Shown here piece by piece: positions 54,307-62,158 of a stretch of 64,000 nucleotides of DNA. Each line of letters begins with the position of its first letter. Position 1 is the stretch's first letter. This stretch comes from PHAA01 sp040217755 (lineage in GTDB: Bacteria > Bacillota > Syntrophomonadia > Syntrophomonadales > Syntrophomonadaceae), in the NCBI GenBank assembly GCA_040217755.1, contig JBEHWJ010000003.1:29767-93766 (forward strand), read 5' to 3'. The notes under the pieces were generated by a model, which worked only from the letters and a program-made list of their open reading frames with translations, did not search any database and was not told the origin of the DNA. The translations under genes were made by a program, and so were the position numbers.

Positions 54307-55557
54307 CTAACTTGCCCCCCGAGCAGTTTTGGCAGCATCTACCGCTTTACGGGCACTGTCGATAGCGATGTTGAGATTGGTCAAGGTCTCGGTGGGATTA
54401 TGGAATCCGTAACCATTGGTGACCATCACATAATCCAAGTACCACTGGGCCTTGCGATGCAGGGTCATGGCTTCCTGCAGTTTGGCCTGGTCTACGGTCG
54501 GAGTCTCGCGGCTTATCTTCAGCTCGTTGATGGCCTCCACCACCGCATTGCCAGCCAGTTCCTGGCTCTGTTTGACCTGAGTCTGGATGGTCTCCACCCT
54601 CTGCACCAGCCAGTTGGTATCATCGCCATGGCATTGGGTACAGCTCTGGTCGATATTTTGCAGCGGGCTTTGCCAGACGTGCGAACTTATCTTGCTGGTC
54701 CCGGAAACGGTGTAGGGCATGTGGCAATCCGCACAGGAGACCCCGGCGGTTTGGTGGGTACTGCCCATGAATGTCTCGTATTCGGCATGGCGGGCCTTCA
54801 CCAGCCCCGAACCGGCGATCGGGTGAGTCCACTCGGTAAAATTCTCTTCATCAAAGTAAGCCAATATTTGATCAGCTTTTACACCCTTGTCCCAGGGGAA
54901 AGTCACTTTTTTGGTTCCCGGTTCGAAATAGTAGGTTACATGGCATTGGGCGCACACCAGGCTGCGCATCTCCTGTTTGCTAAGCTGGTTGACATCACGC
55001 CCCTGCCTCTGCAGGGCTTCGATCAGAGCCGGGCGGGTCAAGCGCAGTTCCAGGGTCTGGGGATCATGGCAGTCGGCACAGCCGATCGGTTCGGTAACCT
55101 CACCCTTGATCTGGTCGAAGGACATCAGATAGTATTGGGCCCCGTACTTCTCCATCAATCCCGGAACCTGGGGCGATTTGCAGGTAAAACAGGCAGCCCC
55201 GGTTTTCCGCCGGGCTGGATCGATGGCGTTGATATCCTCGATGGTATAAGTGTGACCGCGGGGCTCGTTGTACTCGATGGCAAATCCGGTGCCGGCATAG
55301 ATGGTCTTCATATAAGGCTTACTTTCCAGTTGGGAGGGTTTCTCCGCATTGGCCTGATTCCCCAGATAGCTTTCCCATTGCGAGGGATAGAATCCAGCCC
55401 ACGTGGCGGAACTGGTAGTGTTGCCGGTTACCGCTACTTTGGGCTGCTGCAGGACGATATTATTATGGCGGTTGAAGAAATAGATGCCGGCCACCAAAAC
55501 CAGCACCAAAACAGGCACTGTAACCAAAGCTAACTTTTTAATCCGGTCCGACTGCAC
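54307..55557 (-). CDS. nrfA: Cytochrome c nitrite reductase, catalytic subunit
   Basis: Pentahaem ammonia-forming nitrite reductase (416 residues). Haem motifs: CxxCK 123-127, then CxxCH at 160-164, 202-206, 275-279 and 306-310. The lysine-ligated first haem is the active site; FAIEYNEPRGH and HPIAGSG supply the substrate-binding residues. An N-terminal anchor helix (8-27) suggests attachment to the outer face of the membrane. It reduces nitrite to ammonium with electrons from NrfH. The downstream resBC genes assemble it. Confidence 0.96.
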   Translation of the reverse strand: MQSDRIKKLALVTVPVLVLVLVAGIYFFNRHNNIVLQQPKVAVTGNTTSSATWAGFYPSQWESYLGNQANAEKPSQLESKPYMKTIYAGTGFAIEYNEPRGHTYTIEDINAIDPARRKTGAACFTCKSPQVPGLMEKYGAQYYLMSFDQIKGEVTEPIGCADCHDPQTLELRLTRPALIEALQRQGRDVNQLSKQEMRSLVCAQCHVTYYFEPGTKKVTFPWDKGVKADQILAYFDEENFTEWTHPIAGSGLVKARHAEYETFMGSTHQTAGVSCADCHMPYTVSGTSKISSHVWQSPLQNIDQSCTQCHGDDTNWLVQRVETIQTQVKQSQELAGNAVVEAINELKISRETPTVDQAKLQEAMTLHRKAQWYLDYVMVTNGYGFHNPTETLTNLNIAIDSARKAVDAAKTARGAS

Positions 55558-55575
55558 CTCATCACCCTCCTTAAG

Positions 55576-56004
55576 CTATTTATCATGGACTATCTTCTTA
55601 TGACATTCGAAGCAATACCGGCCGCTGGTTTGCATGGTGTCACCGATATATCCCAGCACATCAGCATGGCAGCGCACGCAATTACCCTGTAAAACGTTCT
55701 TGCTCATAGTGGTGGCCCTTAAGACCGCGGGGGTAGTGTTGGTGACGACCCGGTAAACGTCGCGGGTACCGGTGAAAGCGGCATAGGCACTGCCGGTAAC
55801 AAGACCGTGAGGATCATGGCAGTCGCCGCAATCGGCCTCGGCGGCATGGATGGAATTGTTATATGTATTCACCTGCGTATCCATGGCATGGCACCGGCCG
55901 CAGAAGCTGGCCTCACTCAATCCCAGGGCGGGAATCTTGGTAGCCAGCATCATCATAAAACCGAGTCCGGCTAATAGAGCACCCCATTTCAGTACTTTCA
56001 TCAT
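55576..56004 (-). CDS. nrfH: Cytochrome c nitrite reductase, NrfH quinol-oxidising subunit
   Basis: Membrane-anchored tetrahaem cytochrome of the NapC/NirT family, 142 residues. One helix (about 6-24) is followed by CxxCH motifs at 35-39, 59-63, 109-113 and 131-135. It passes electrons from menaquinol to NrfA. ATG 56004 was chosen; GGGAG is 13 bases upstream, so the site is weak. Its gene lies 18 bases before nrfA, typical order nrfHA. Confidence 0.93.
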   Translation of the reverse strand: MMKVLKWGALLAGLGFMMMLATKIPALGLSEASFCGRCHAMDTQVNTYNNSIHAAEADCGDCHDPHGLVTGSAYAAFTGTRDVYRVVTNTTPAVLRATTMSKNVLQGNCVRCHADVLGYIGDTMQTSGRYCFECHKKIVHDK

Positions 56005-56291
56005 AGAGTTAGCACCATCTCCCTTCGAATGGCAGGGATGCAGGCCCTGACCTTGAATGTCTGAAACCATGTTATCCAGCTAGGGTCGCGGATGGGTACC
56101 CAAGTACAGCAGATAGCAAATACCCTGTGTGATTATGGATAGTTTGGCTTGAGTATAACATAAGATTGCATACTCGACGATAATTTCTGCCCAGTCCCCG
56201 CCCCCGGGGTCGCTGACGGCGTATATATCAGCTGCATAGTTTGATACAATGAACCCATAAGATCCTGCTGATGGAGGAAGGGGATAGGATT

Positions 56292-56924
56292 ATGCTGGTC
56301 GTCGGTATCGCAGGCGGTTCGGGCGCCGGAAAGACCACGGTGGCCCGTTCGATAGCCGAAAAACTGGGGAAAGAGAATGTAGCTTATCTGTCCCAGGACT
56401 GGTACTACCTGGACATGTCACACCTGCCCCTGGAAGAACGTAAGCAGATGAACATGGACCACCCCAATGCCTTTGACAACAATCTGTTGATAGCCCACCT
56501 GAGCCAGATGCGTCAAGGCTTGGTCATCGATGTCCCCACCTATGAATTCGGCCAGTATACCCGGGGCCTCGCAACTACCCCGCTGGCCCCGCAGTCGGTG
56601 GTCCTATTGGAAGGTATCCTGGTACTGGCCATACCTGAGGTGCGGGAGGTCTTGGATTTTAAGGTCTACGTGGACGCCGATGCCGATATCCGCCTAATCC
56701 GCCGCCTGAATAGAGATATCCAGGAACGCGGTATAAATTACCAGGATACCATCCATCGCTATCTGTCAACAGTCCGGCCGGCTCACGAAGCCTTCGTGGA
56801 ACCTTCCAAGCGCTACGCCGACATTATCGTGCCCCGAGGCGGAGAGAATGAGATCGCTACCAACCTGCTCGCTGACCTGGTTGAGCATTATGCGATCAAA
56901 TTAAAAAACAATAACCATACTTAG
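56292..56924 (+). CDS. udk: Uridine kinase
   Basis: P-loop kinase of 210 residues that phosphorylates uridine and cytidine in pyrimidine salvage. Walker A GGSGAGKT (9-16), the QDWYY substrate motif, DHPNAFD and the VDADADIRLIRR region are present. ATG 56292 was selected over the upstream one because the GGAAGGGG element lies about 8 bases before it. Monocistronic, divergent from nrfH. Confidence 0.93.
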   Translation: MLVVGIAGGSGAGKTTVARSIAEKLGKENVAYLSQDWYYLDMSHLPLEERKQMNMDHPNAFDNNLLIAHLSQMRQGLVIDVPTYEFGQYTRGLATTPLAPQSVVLLEGILVLAIPEVREVLDFKVYVDADADIRLIRRLNRDIQERGINYQDTIHRYLSTVRPAHEAFVEPSKRYADIIVPRGGENEIATNLLADLVEHYAIKLKNNNHT

Positions 56925-56941
56925 AGAGATCTGCCCGCATC

Positions 56942-56970
56942 AAAAAACCCGCCCCTAACCAAGCGCGGGT
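56942..56970 (-). terminator. Terminator of the minus-strand ferredoxin unit
   Basis: ACCCGC (minus, near 56970-56965) and GCGGGT (56952-56947) form a stem, followed on the minus strand by TTTTTT (56947-56942). It also lies close behind the plus-strand udk stop. Confidence 0.78.
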
Positions 56971-57047
56971 GTAATGTCAATCTCTTTTAGAATTGATTCT
57001 CTAAAGCTGTAGTGCCCTTAACGCGCCAGGCCGCCGGGCCCCGCCAA

Positions 57048-58163
57048 CTACTTTTTTACCTTTTCCGCTATGATCAGAGAATTTCTCTCCCGGGCAGTCC
57101 GGGGCGGTATGTACAGGCGGGTGCGGCGGGCCATGGTGATGGCGCCGGTCGGGCATGAGGAAGCGCATACCCCGCAGCCCAGGCACATCTCCGCATCGAC
57201 CACCGGGAATCCGGTCCCCTCATCATCATCGTCCTTTAGGTCAATGACCTTGAGCGGGCAGCGGTCGGCACAGATGCCGCAGCCGGTACATTCGTCCAGC
57301 TCCGGGGCCGGGATGAAATTACTGGGGTGGGTGGGAAACTTGCCATATTTGGTGATGGTGGTCATAACTACACAACAGCAGCTGCAGCAATGGCATAGAA
57401 AAGCCGGCTGGTTCATGACGTTGTCGCAATTATGAACCAGTCCCATTTTCTCTGCCCTATCCAGTACATCCAGCAACTCTTCCACCGTGGCCGGTCTCCC
57501 CAAGCCCCTCCGGATAATCCACTCCGCCGCCGGGTACAGGGTGGTACATACATCCAGCGGAGCATCACAGGCTTTACCCAAGTGGCTGGCCTTATGACGA
57601 CAGGCGCAAAGAGAGATGGCCCCCCCGCCGGCCTGGCGGATCAACTCACTGGCCCTTTCATAAGGCAGGACCTCGGTCTCCACCGCCACCGGGATAAGGC
57701 GCTCATATACCAGGGTGCGCTCCAACCGGGTGATGCTGCCTGCCATCAGGTCGCGGACCACCTGGTCGTCAAAATAGGTGGCGAACAGCTCGGCCAGAGC
57801 ATACAGGTCCGTTTCCTTCCGCGCCCGCATAAAAGTGTATTCAAAGAAGCCAATCACTATCGGCGTCAGCGAATAATAGACCGTTTCCCGGCGAGGTACG
57901 TCGATGAGCAACCCCTTCTCCGCCATGCTTTCGAGAATAGGTGCCAATTGGTCCGCGCTCATTCCAGTAATCGTTTCGATCTTTTCGATTCGGATGGGCA
58001 CCACCGGAAACTGGCTGCCCACCATGGCCTCGCTCTCTGTATAGAGGCGGCGCAGCAGCTCCATCATGGTTTCGTTTACCTTGATCCCCACCGGTTCCCG
58101 GTTGAGCCTTGCGGCCAGGGCCTGATAAACCAATTCATCCTTGCTGTGGCTCAAATGCCCCAT
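57048..58163 (-). CDS. Winged-helix, cysteine-rich 4Fe-4S ferredoxin-like protein
   Basis: A 371-residue protein. The N-terminal 100 residues include a winged-helix-like segment (TGMSADQLAPILESM). The middle has CACRHK with Cys186 and Cys188, then Cys199 and Cys206, and an unusual run with seven cysteines or histidines (CHCCSCCC, 257-264). The C-terminus is a two-cluster ferredoxin: CxxCGxCxxxC at 292-302 and at 327-337. This architecture is known in anaerobes without an assigned role; it could be a redox sensor or electron carrier for a coupled oxidoreductase. Next to a PAS gene. Confidence 0.78.
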   Translation of the reverse strand: MGHLSHSKDELVYQALAARLNREPVGIKVNETMMELLRRLYTESEAMVGSQFPVVPIRIEKIETITGMSADQLAPILESMAEKGLLIDVPRRETVYYSLTPIVIGFFEYTFMRARKETDLYALAELFATYFDDQVVRDLMAGSITRLERTLVYERLIPVAVETEVLPYERASELIRQAGGGAISLCACRHKASHLGKACDAPLDVCTTLYPAAEWIIRRGLGRPATVEELLDVLDRAEKMGLVHNCDNVMNQPAFLCHCCSCCCVVMTTITKYGKFPTHPSNFIPAPELDECTGCGICADRCPLKVIDLKDDDDEGTGFPVVDAEMCLGCGVCASSCPTGAITMARRTRLYIPPRTARERNSLIIAEKVKK

Positions 58164-58178
58164 TTATTCCCCCCATGC

Positions 58179-58643
58179 TTATACCGATTGGGTGGCGCTG
58201 ATGTCTTTGGCCGCCAGCACCATAAACTTCTCACCATCTACGCTTATGACACTGGTCGAAATCAAGGTAACTATATATCCACCCTTCTTTTTACGGAAGC
58301 GGCATTCAATATTGCGGGCGTAGCCCCGCTTGCTGAACTCATTCATGACCACCTCCCTTTCCCCGATATCCACCCAGACATTTATATCCCAGGCACTCTT
58401 GCCAATCACTTCATCCCGCTGGTAGCCCAGGATTTTCAAGCAGTAGTCGTTCATATATAAAATAACGTCATCTTTGAACCGGGAGATGGATAAGGCGGTT
58501 TCGTTATCCAACCAGGCTTTCGCATATTCTTCGTTAATAATCCTCAGATCTCTGTTTTCCTGTTCTAACCGGGCGTTTACCTGCCGCAACCTCTCAACCT
58601 CGGCTTCCAATTCCCTGATACGTAAGTCAGTCACGCGCAACAC
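58179..58643 (-). CDS. PAS domain protein with N-terminal coiled coil
   Basis: A 154-residue protein: a coiled coil (about 8-40) followed by one PAS domain (52-150) with the sensor motif GYQRDEVIGKS. There is no kinase, cyclase or HTH output domain, so it probably signals by protein contact. The PAS is similar to that of the histidine kinase at 41944. It lies 15 bases upstream of the ferredoxin-like gene and should share its transcript. Confidence 0.78.
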   Translation of the reverse strand: MLRVTDLRIRELEAEVERLRQVNARLEQENRDLRIINEEYAKAWLDNETALSISRFKDDVILYMNDYCLKILGYQRDEVIGKSAWDINVWVDIGEREVVMNEFSKRGYARNIECRFRKKKGGYIVTLISTSVISVDGEKFMVLAAKDISATQSV

Positions 58644-58730
58644 CCCATTCCAAAGCTAATCTTATCACACCTCAACCTTATTTTGCCAATCACGGTCGCG
58701 GTGTGCTTAGCCGGGTCGGTTGGAATCGTT

Positions 58731-59669
58731 CTATAATTCCCCCATGACCTCACCCATCCTGGACGTGTCATAACCACCCATCCCATTTACTTCATCTCTG
58801 AAATCAGCTGACCGCAGAACCGACAGTACGGTTTGAAAGTTGGATTTGACCAGGTCGTTCTTGTAAAAAACCAAATCATATCGTTCTTGGGTAAGCGGGA
58901 TAAACTCCACACCACTCACCTGCGATGAGGCCTTTTCGGTACCCAGTCCCACATCAGCCAAGCCACGCGCCACTGCGCTGGCCACTGCCACATGGCTCAT
59001 CTCCTCATTCTCGTAACCCCTGATATCACGCGCATCGATATTCAGGTTGCGTAAATGTTCATCCAACATGACCCGGGTCCCGGAACCTTTATCACGGTTA
59101 ATCAACCTTACCGCAGGTTTGAGCAGATCCGGCCAATCATGTATGCCCAAAGGGTTACCGGGGGCGACATAAAAACCCAGGGTCCTGTAAACAAGGTTGA
59201 TGATGACCACCCGTTGGCCGGGCAACAGCCTTCGCACATAGGGTATGTTGTATTCCCCCGTTTCGCCGTCCCATAGGTGGGTAGCGGTGATATTGGCCGT
59301 CCCCTTGTAGAGAGCCAGCAGTCCATCGACGCTTCCCACATAAGATCGCAGCGATCTGAGCATAGGATTTCTCTTCTCCAGGTAACGGGTCAGTAAATCC
59401 AAAATGATGTCCTGACCGCAGATGATGAGTCCCTGATTTTCAATGATAATTTTCTCCAGTGATTGCTGGATATTGGCTGCGCTGCCCGATTTCAGGGGAG
59501 CCTCATCCGCGCGCATATATACCTGTAGATCGGCCTGGCTAATACGTATCTTTTTACCAACCCGATACGACGGGATCTCCCCCCGTCTAATCAGCTCATA
59601 TACCGTACCCTTGGAAACCTTCAATATCTTGCCGATCTCCTCCGCTGAGTATGATAAAGGATCTGTCAT
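58731..59669 (-). CDS. HTH regulator with periplasmic-binding-like ligand domain
   Basis: A 312-residue regulator: an N-terminal excisionase-type winged helix (residues 5-55, SAEEIGKILKVSKGTVYELIRRGEIP) followed by a substrate-binding domain (about 75-305) of the type found in molybdate/tungstate or phosphate binding proteins (PF12727-like). Ligand is unknown; tungstate or molybdate would suit anaerobic metabolism. The gene is preceded by a dyad and an extended -10 promoter, suggesting autoregulation. It lies directly upstream of the PAS and ferredoxin genes on the same strand. Confidence 0.85.
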   Translation of the reverse strand: MTDPLSYSAEEIGKILKVSKGTVYELIRRGEIPSYRVGKKIRISQADLQVYMRADEAPLKSGSAANIQQSLEKIIIENQGLIICGQDIILDLLTRYLEKRNPMLRSLRSYVGSVDGLLALYKGTANITATHLWDGETGEYNIPYVRRLLPGQRVVIINLVYRTLGFYVAPGNPLGIHDWPDLLKPAVRLINRDKGSGTRVMLDEHLRNLNIDARDIRGYENEEMSHVAVASAVARGLADVGLGTEKASSQVSGVEFIPLTQERYDLVFYKNDLVKSNFQTVLSVLRSADFRDEVNGMGGYDTSRMGEVMGEL

Positions 59670-59717
59670 CTCATCACCCCAAATAATCCAAAAAATCTTT
59701 AATACTACTTGTCAATC

Positions 59718-59726
59718 ATTATAGCA
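59718..59726 (-). promoter_or_regulatory. Extended -10 promoter of the HTH regulator
   Basis: Minus-strand TGCTATAAT (59726-59718) matches the extended -10 TGnTATAAT, which needs little -35 contact. Confidence 0.65.
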
Positions 59727-59744
59727 GTTTGTAAAATCATATTA

Positions 59745-59770
59745 TGTACCAAGTGGTACCGTTTGGTACA
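59745..59770. promoter_or_regulatory. Perfect dyad, candidate operator
   Basis: TGTACCAA (59745-59752) and TTGGTACA (59763-59770) are perfect inverted copies with a 10-base spacer that itself contains the palindrome GGTACC (59755-59760). It overlaps the expected promoter region upstream of the -10 of the regulator gene. Confidence 0.6.
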
Positions 59771-59869
59771 TTTCAGTTTGGATATTGAACCGTTTTGATA
59801 TCATTTGGGCACATTTGGTGCAGGCCGCGGGAATAGTCCCCAATTTTTTCTCCCGGGAGGGTTGGCCGC

Positions 59870-60061
59870 ATGAAACAATATTGGCAATTCGAATTTTACA
59901 GAGACGGTCACAAGCGGACCCGTTTTTTCTATGGGACCGAGGCCGCCCTGCAACGGCGCACCAAGAAGTATGAGTGCGACCGCAAAGATGTGCGCAATAT
60001 AAGTAAGACCCGGGCCGATTTTCTCAAGACCGAAAAGAAGGCTCATTTCATAGATTTATAG
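59870..60061 (+). CDS. Small basic protein of unknown function (63 aa)
   Basis: The product MKQYWQFEFYRDGHKRTRFF continues with a Lys/Arg-rich helix and is probably nucleic-acid binding. GGGAGGG lies 6 bases before the ATG. It stands alone just before the change in base composition. No family recognised. Confidence 0.5.
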   Translation: MKQYWQFEFYRDGHKRTRFFYGTEAALQRRTKKYECDRKDVRNISKTRADFLKTEKKAHFIDL

Positions 60062-60143
60062 CATTATCCGGGCAGCACCCCGCGGAAACCTTATCTGGTG
60101 TGACAACTTCTTCAAACCTGATTTTTGGATAAGCAGGACTTGC

Positions 60144-60197
60144 CATAGAAAATAGAATGCCGGGGCTCAAAAACCCCGGCATTCTATTTTCTTATGG
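60144..60197 (-). terminator. Very long hairpin terminator
   Basis: A 22-bp almost perfect stem (one bulged base) around an 8-base loop, with GC-rich GCCGGGG next to the loop. On the minus strand a T-rich stretch is part of the stem (ATTCTATTTTCT), after the tRNA remnant. It is symmetric enough to act on both strands. Confidence 0.75.
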
Positions 60198-60229
60198 AAG
60201 CGATGGGCGGATTCGAACCACCGGCCTGG
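60194..60229 (-). pseudogene. tRNA 3'-half remnant (possible attachment site)
   Basis: On the minus strand the sequence reads as the variable region, an intact T arm (GGTGG with TTCGAAT loop and CCGCC), an acceptor 3' strand CATCGCT, a T discriminator and CCA. No 5' half with D arm or matching AGCGATG lies upstream. This is what a phage or island leaves at a tRNA integration site, or a degraded tRNA gene. Confidence 0.6.
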
Positions 60230-60251
60230 AGTTGCTTTTCTTTACTTCCCA

Positions 60252-60351
60252 ATTACCTAATTACCCAAATTACCCTCTTTTTATAACTTTTAAAGTAAAT
60301 ATTTATATAGAAGAAGTTTCTGAATTAGGGTCATTTGAGTAATTGAGTAAT
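60252..60351. repeat. 24-bp imperfect inverted repeat with tandem short units
   Basis: The arm at 60252-60275 contains three copies of ATTACC-type units and the arm at 60328-60351 contains two GAGTAAT units. The arms can pair over 24 positions with 20 Watson-Crick pairs, 2 wobbles and 2 mismatches, with a 52-base loop. Confidence 0.65.
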
Positions 60352-60406
60352 CCCCTTATAGAAAGATCGTGTAAAAAACGGCAGCTATCTCTTGTTATTC
60401 CAACAC

Positions 60407-60435
60407 ATTATACGAATATATGTTCGGTATGGCAA
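60407..60435 (-). promoter_or_regulatory. Strong promoter reading into the tRNA remnant
   Basis: Minus-strand TTGCCA (60435-60430) and TATAAT (60412-60407) are 17 bases apart. No open reading frame follows before the long hairpin at 60197-60144. Confidence 0.7.
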
Positions 60436-60548
60436 GTTATCTCAATAGTTTTGAGAACTTGGGGCAATAATGTGTCAGTTTAGTTAAAATTCACAACACT
60501 CCAGCAAATAGTAAGGCCCACCAACATAGGCGGGTTCTTTGATTGAGG

Positions 60549-60623
60549 TGGAGCCGATGGGCGGATTCGAACCGCCGACCTGCTGATTACGAATCAGCTG
60601 CTCTGCCTCTGAGCCACATCGGC
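60549..60623 (-). tRNA. tRNA-Thr (anticodon CGT)
   Basis: A complete cloverleaf of 75 bases including encoded CCA: acceptor GCCGATG/CATCGGC, D stem GCTC/GAGC, anticodon stem GCTGA/TCAGC around loop TTCGTAA, T arm GGCGG-TTCGAAT-CCGCC. The anticodon CGT reads threonine ACG codons. Some 30 of its 3' bases resemble the remnant at 60194-60229. It sits inside the AT-rich region. Confidence 0.97.
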
Positions 60624-60674
60624 ACATTGTACCTACCATCATTCCTGCGTTTCTGAATTTCTAACACTATGATT

Positions 60675-60703
60675 GTTGCTAATCTGACACACTGATTAGC
60701 AAC
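60675..60703. repeat. Perfect 29-bp dyad
   Basis: GTTGCTAATC (60675-60684) and GATTAGCAAC (60694-60703) are perfect inverted copies flanking TGACACACT. The same nonamer occurs near the serine recombinase promoter. It may be a recombinase or regulator binding site. Confidence 0.6.
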
Positions 60704-60895
60704 CCTGATTACCTTCTCTCTTTTTTTGGTAATCCTACTCTATTGTTGCTATTGGTAGGTTCAAACACAACAAATTATGAGCACTCACTAACTTTTCTAA
60801 TGTACAATGATTGACGATTAAAAGTCAATTATTCCACAGTTAAAAACATTCGCTTTGTTGTTGCACAATAAATTTTCAATGCGGAAATATACGGA

Positions 60896-61123
60896 TTAAC
60901 GGTTACTAAGTTTGCTCCCCAAACCCTTCAAAATAGTATCTTCTATATCATCAATAGTCTTATTCAAGCTTTTCTTTGAAACAATATACCTATCATCTGT
61001 TCTGCTGTATCTCTGCTGTATTTTTATCCTCTGTTCCATATAGTTCTCCCATGCTGACTTTCCATTTAATGAATATTTCCAAATGCCTCTTGTTTCCTTA
61101 ATCTGTTTATTCAAGTCTATCAT
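60896..61123 (-). CDS. Small protein of unknown function (75 aa)
   Basis: A charged helical product starting MIDLNKQIKETRGIWKYSL; ATG 61123 follows GGAGGG. It overlaps the end of the next gene upstream by 17 bases, suggesting coupled expression in the mobile region. AT-rich codon use unlike the rest of the window. No family recognised. Confidence 0.55.
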   Translation of the reverse strand: MIDLNKQIKETRGIWKYSLNGKSAWENYMEQRIKIQQRYSRTDDRYIVSKKSLNKTIDDIEDTILKGLGSKLSNR

Positions 61124-61301
61124 GTTCTTTCCCTCCATCATATTTTTCTAAATTAAATCCAGCCTGTTTTGACAGTTTTATAAGCTCTCTATCAGATGCA
61201 TGCTCAATGTCTATCAGCTCAATAACTGCCATTGGTGATCCACCCATCATGGCACTTCCATAGTATTCAATAAGATCTTCTCTCAATTGTTTATAATTCA
61301 T
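61107..61301 (-). CDS. Small protein of unknown function (64 aa)
   Basis: A 64-residue acidic product (MNYKQLREDLIEYYGSAMMG start) with predicted helices; ribosome binding site is GGGGTAAGG about 3-9 bases before the ATG. Its 3' end overlaps the next gene. Such small overlapping pairs are common in plasmid-like elements. Unknown function. Confidence 0.55.
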   Translation of the reverse strand: MNYKQLREDLIEYYGSAMMGGSPMAVIELIDIEHASDRELIKLSKQAGFNLEKYDGGKEHDRLE

Positions 61302-61360
61302 TGCCTTACCCCCTATTATTTTTTGATCCGTATATTATAATTTATTATTCAGATCATTTT

Positions 61361-61945
61361 TTAATAGTCCTGTATGTTTACATATGCTGATGTTACTATT
61401 ATCTGTCCCTTGCAACGATAGATGTTTTCATCTATCTTTACTGTTTCTTTCTTTGTTTTTATTGCTCCAATATTCTTTAATGCCTTCATTGCCCTTTTTA
61501 CAATTGATGGTGTTATGTTTAGTTGTTCAGCTATAATATCTATCTTTGTTAGTTGTGTGTCATTATCTATTGAATATAGCCATATCTTAAGTACATTTAT
61601 CCAATCCGTCTCACTATCTATATCCTTTGCTATATATACCCATTCTCTCTTAATACTGATTACATCTTTCCATCTCTCTGCTTCCTTGGTTAGTGTCAAC
61701 GTATATACATTTACATCTAGTATGCTATGTAAATATTTATTGTCCTGGAGGTACTTGATAGCCTTTTTAATTTTATCAGTGTTATTCTTTTGAGCTGTTA
61801 TATCCATAAATCTGCACATATCGGTTAATGTTCCTCTATATGCCAGCTTATTTTCTGCCAGTACCGTTATCATTGTTAAAATCTTAAACTCATGCTTGGC
61901 TAAGATTAGCCATTCTTTATCAAATTCTACCATGTCATATTTCAT
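61361..61945 (-). CDS. Tandem winged-helix protein, probable plasmid-type replication or regulatory protein
   Basis: A 194-residue product with two predicted winged-helix halves: about 20-90 (KILTMITVLAENKLAYRGTL, MDITAQKNNTDKIKKAI) and about 105-190 (QLTKIDIIAEQLNITPSIVKRAMKALKNIGAI). This arrangement suits a replication initiator or a DnaD/RepA-like transcription factor. It lies with the small genes and a serine recombinase. Family not certain. Confidence 0.55.
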   Translation of the reverse strand: MKYDMVEFDKEWLILAKHEFKILTMITVLAENKLAYRGTLTDMCRFMDITAQKNNTDKIKKAIKYLQDNKYLHSILDVNVYTLTLTKEAERWKDVISIKREWVYIAKDIDSETDWINVLKIWLYSIDNDTQLTKIDIIAEQLNITPSIVKRAMKALKNIGAIKTKKETVKIDENIYRCKGQIIVTSAYVNIQDY

Positions 61946-62123
61946 TATTCTGATCTCCTATTGTTTACTCGGATAAATGTCTTTGGGTAGGGTACTATTT
62001 CGGGAAAATATTTTTTCTTTTTCGCACTCTGGTCTTATCGTCACTCACTCTCCTGGGACGAGATTTTTCAAATCACCGTCTTGCGAGTTATTCCTGGAGG
62101 TACGTGTCAAAACTTCCTATCGG

Positions 62124-62151
62124 GAGAGAGAGGCGGCATGGCCGCTCTCTC
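62124..62151. terminator. Hairpin after the serine recombinase gene
   Basis: A GAGAGAGGCGGC arm against GCCGCTCTCTC (one bulged G) with a 3-base loop lies just past the recombinase stop (minus-strand 3' side). There is no clear T-run. Confidence 0.45.
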
Positions 62152-62158
62152 GACCGAA

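Larger units (their letters stand above)
60062..60548. other. ORF-free stretch carrying a structured transcription unit
   Basis: 487 bases without a convincing gene. It holds a promoter reading left (60435-60407), a 24-bp imperfect inverted repeat (60252-60275 with 60328-60351), a tRNA 3'-half remnant and a strong terminator hairpin. The promoter and terminator suggest a non-coding transcript of about 250 nucleotides. Confidence 0.55.

Noticed and set aside
60157..60342. 61-codon frame over the tRNA remnant
   Set aside because: The frame is an antisense reading of the T arm and of the inverted repeat, a known source of spurious proteins.
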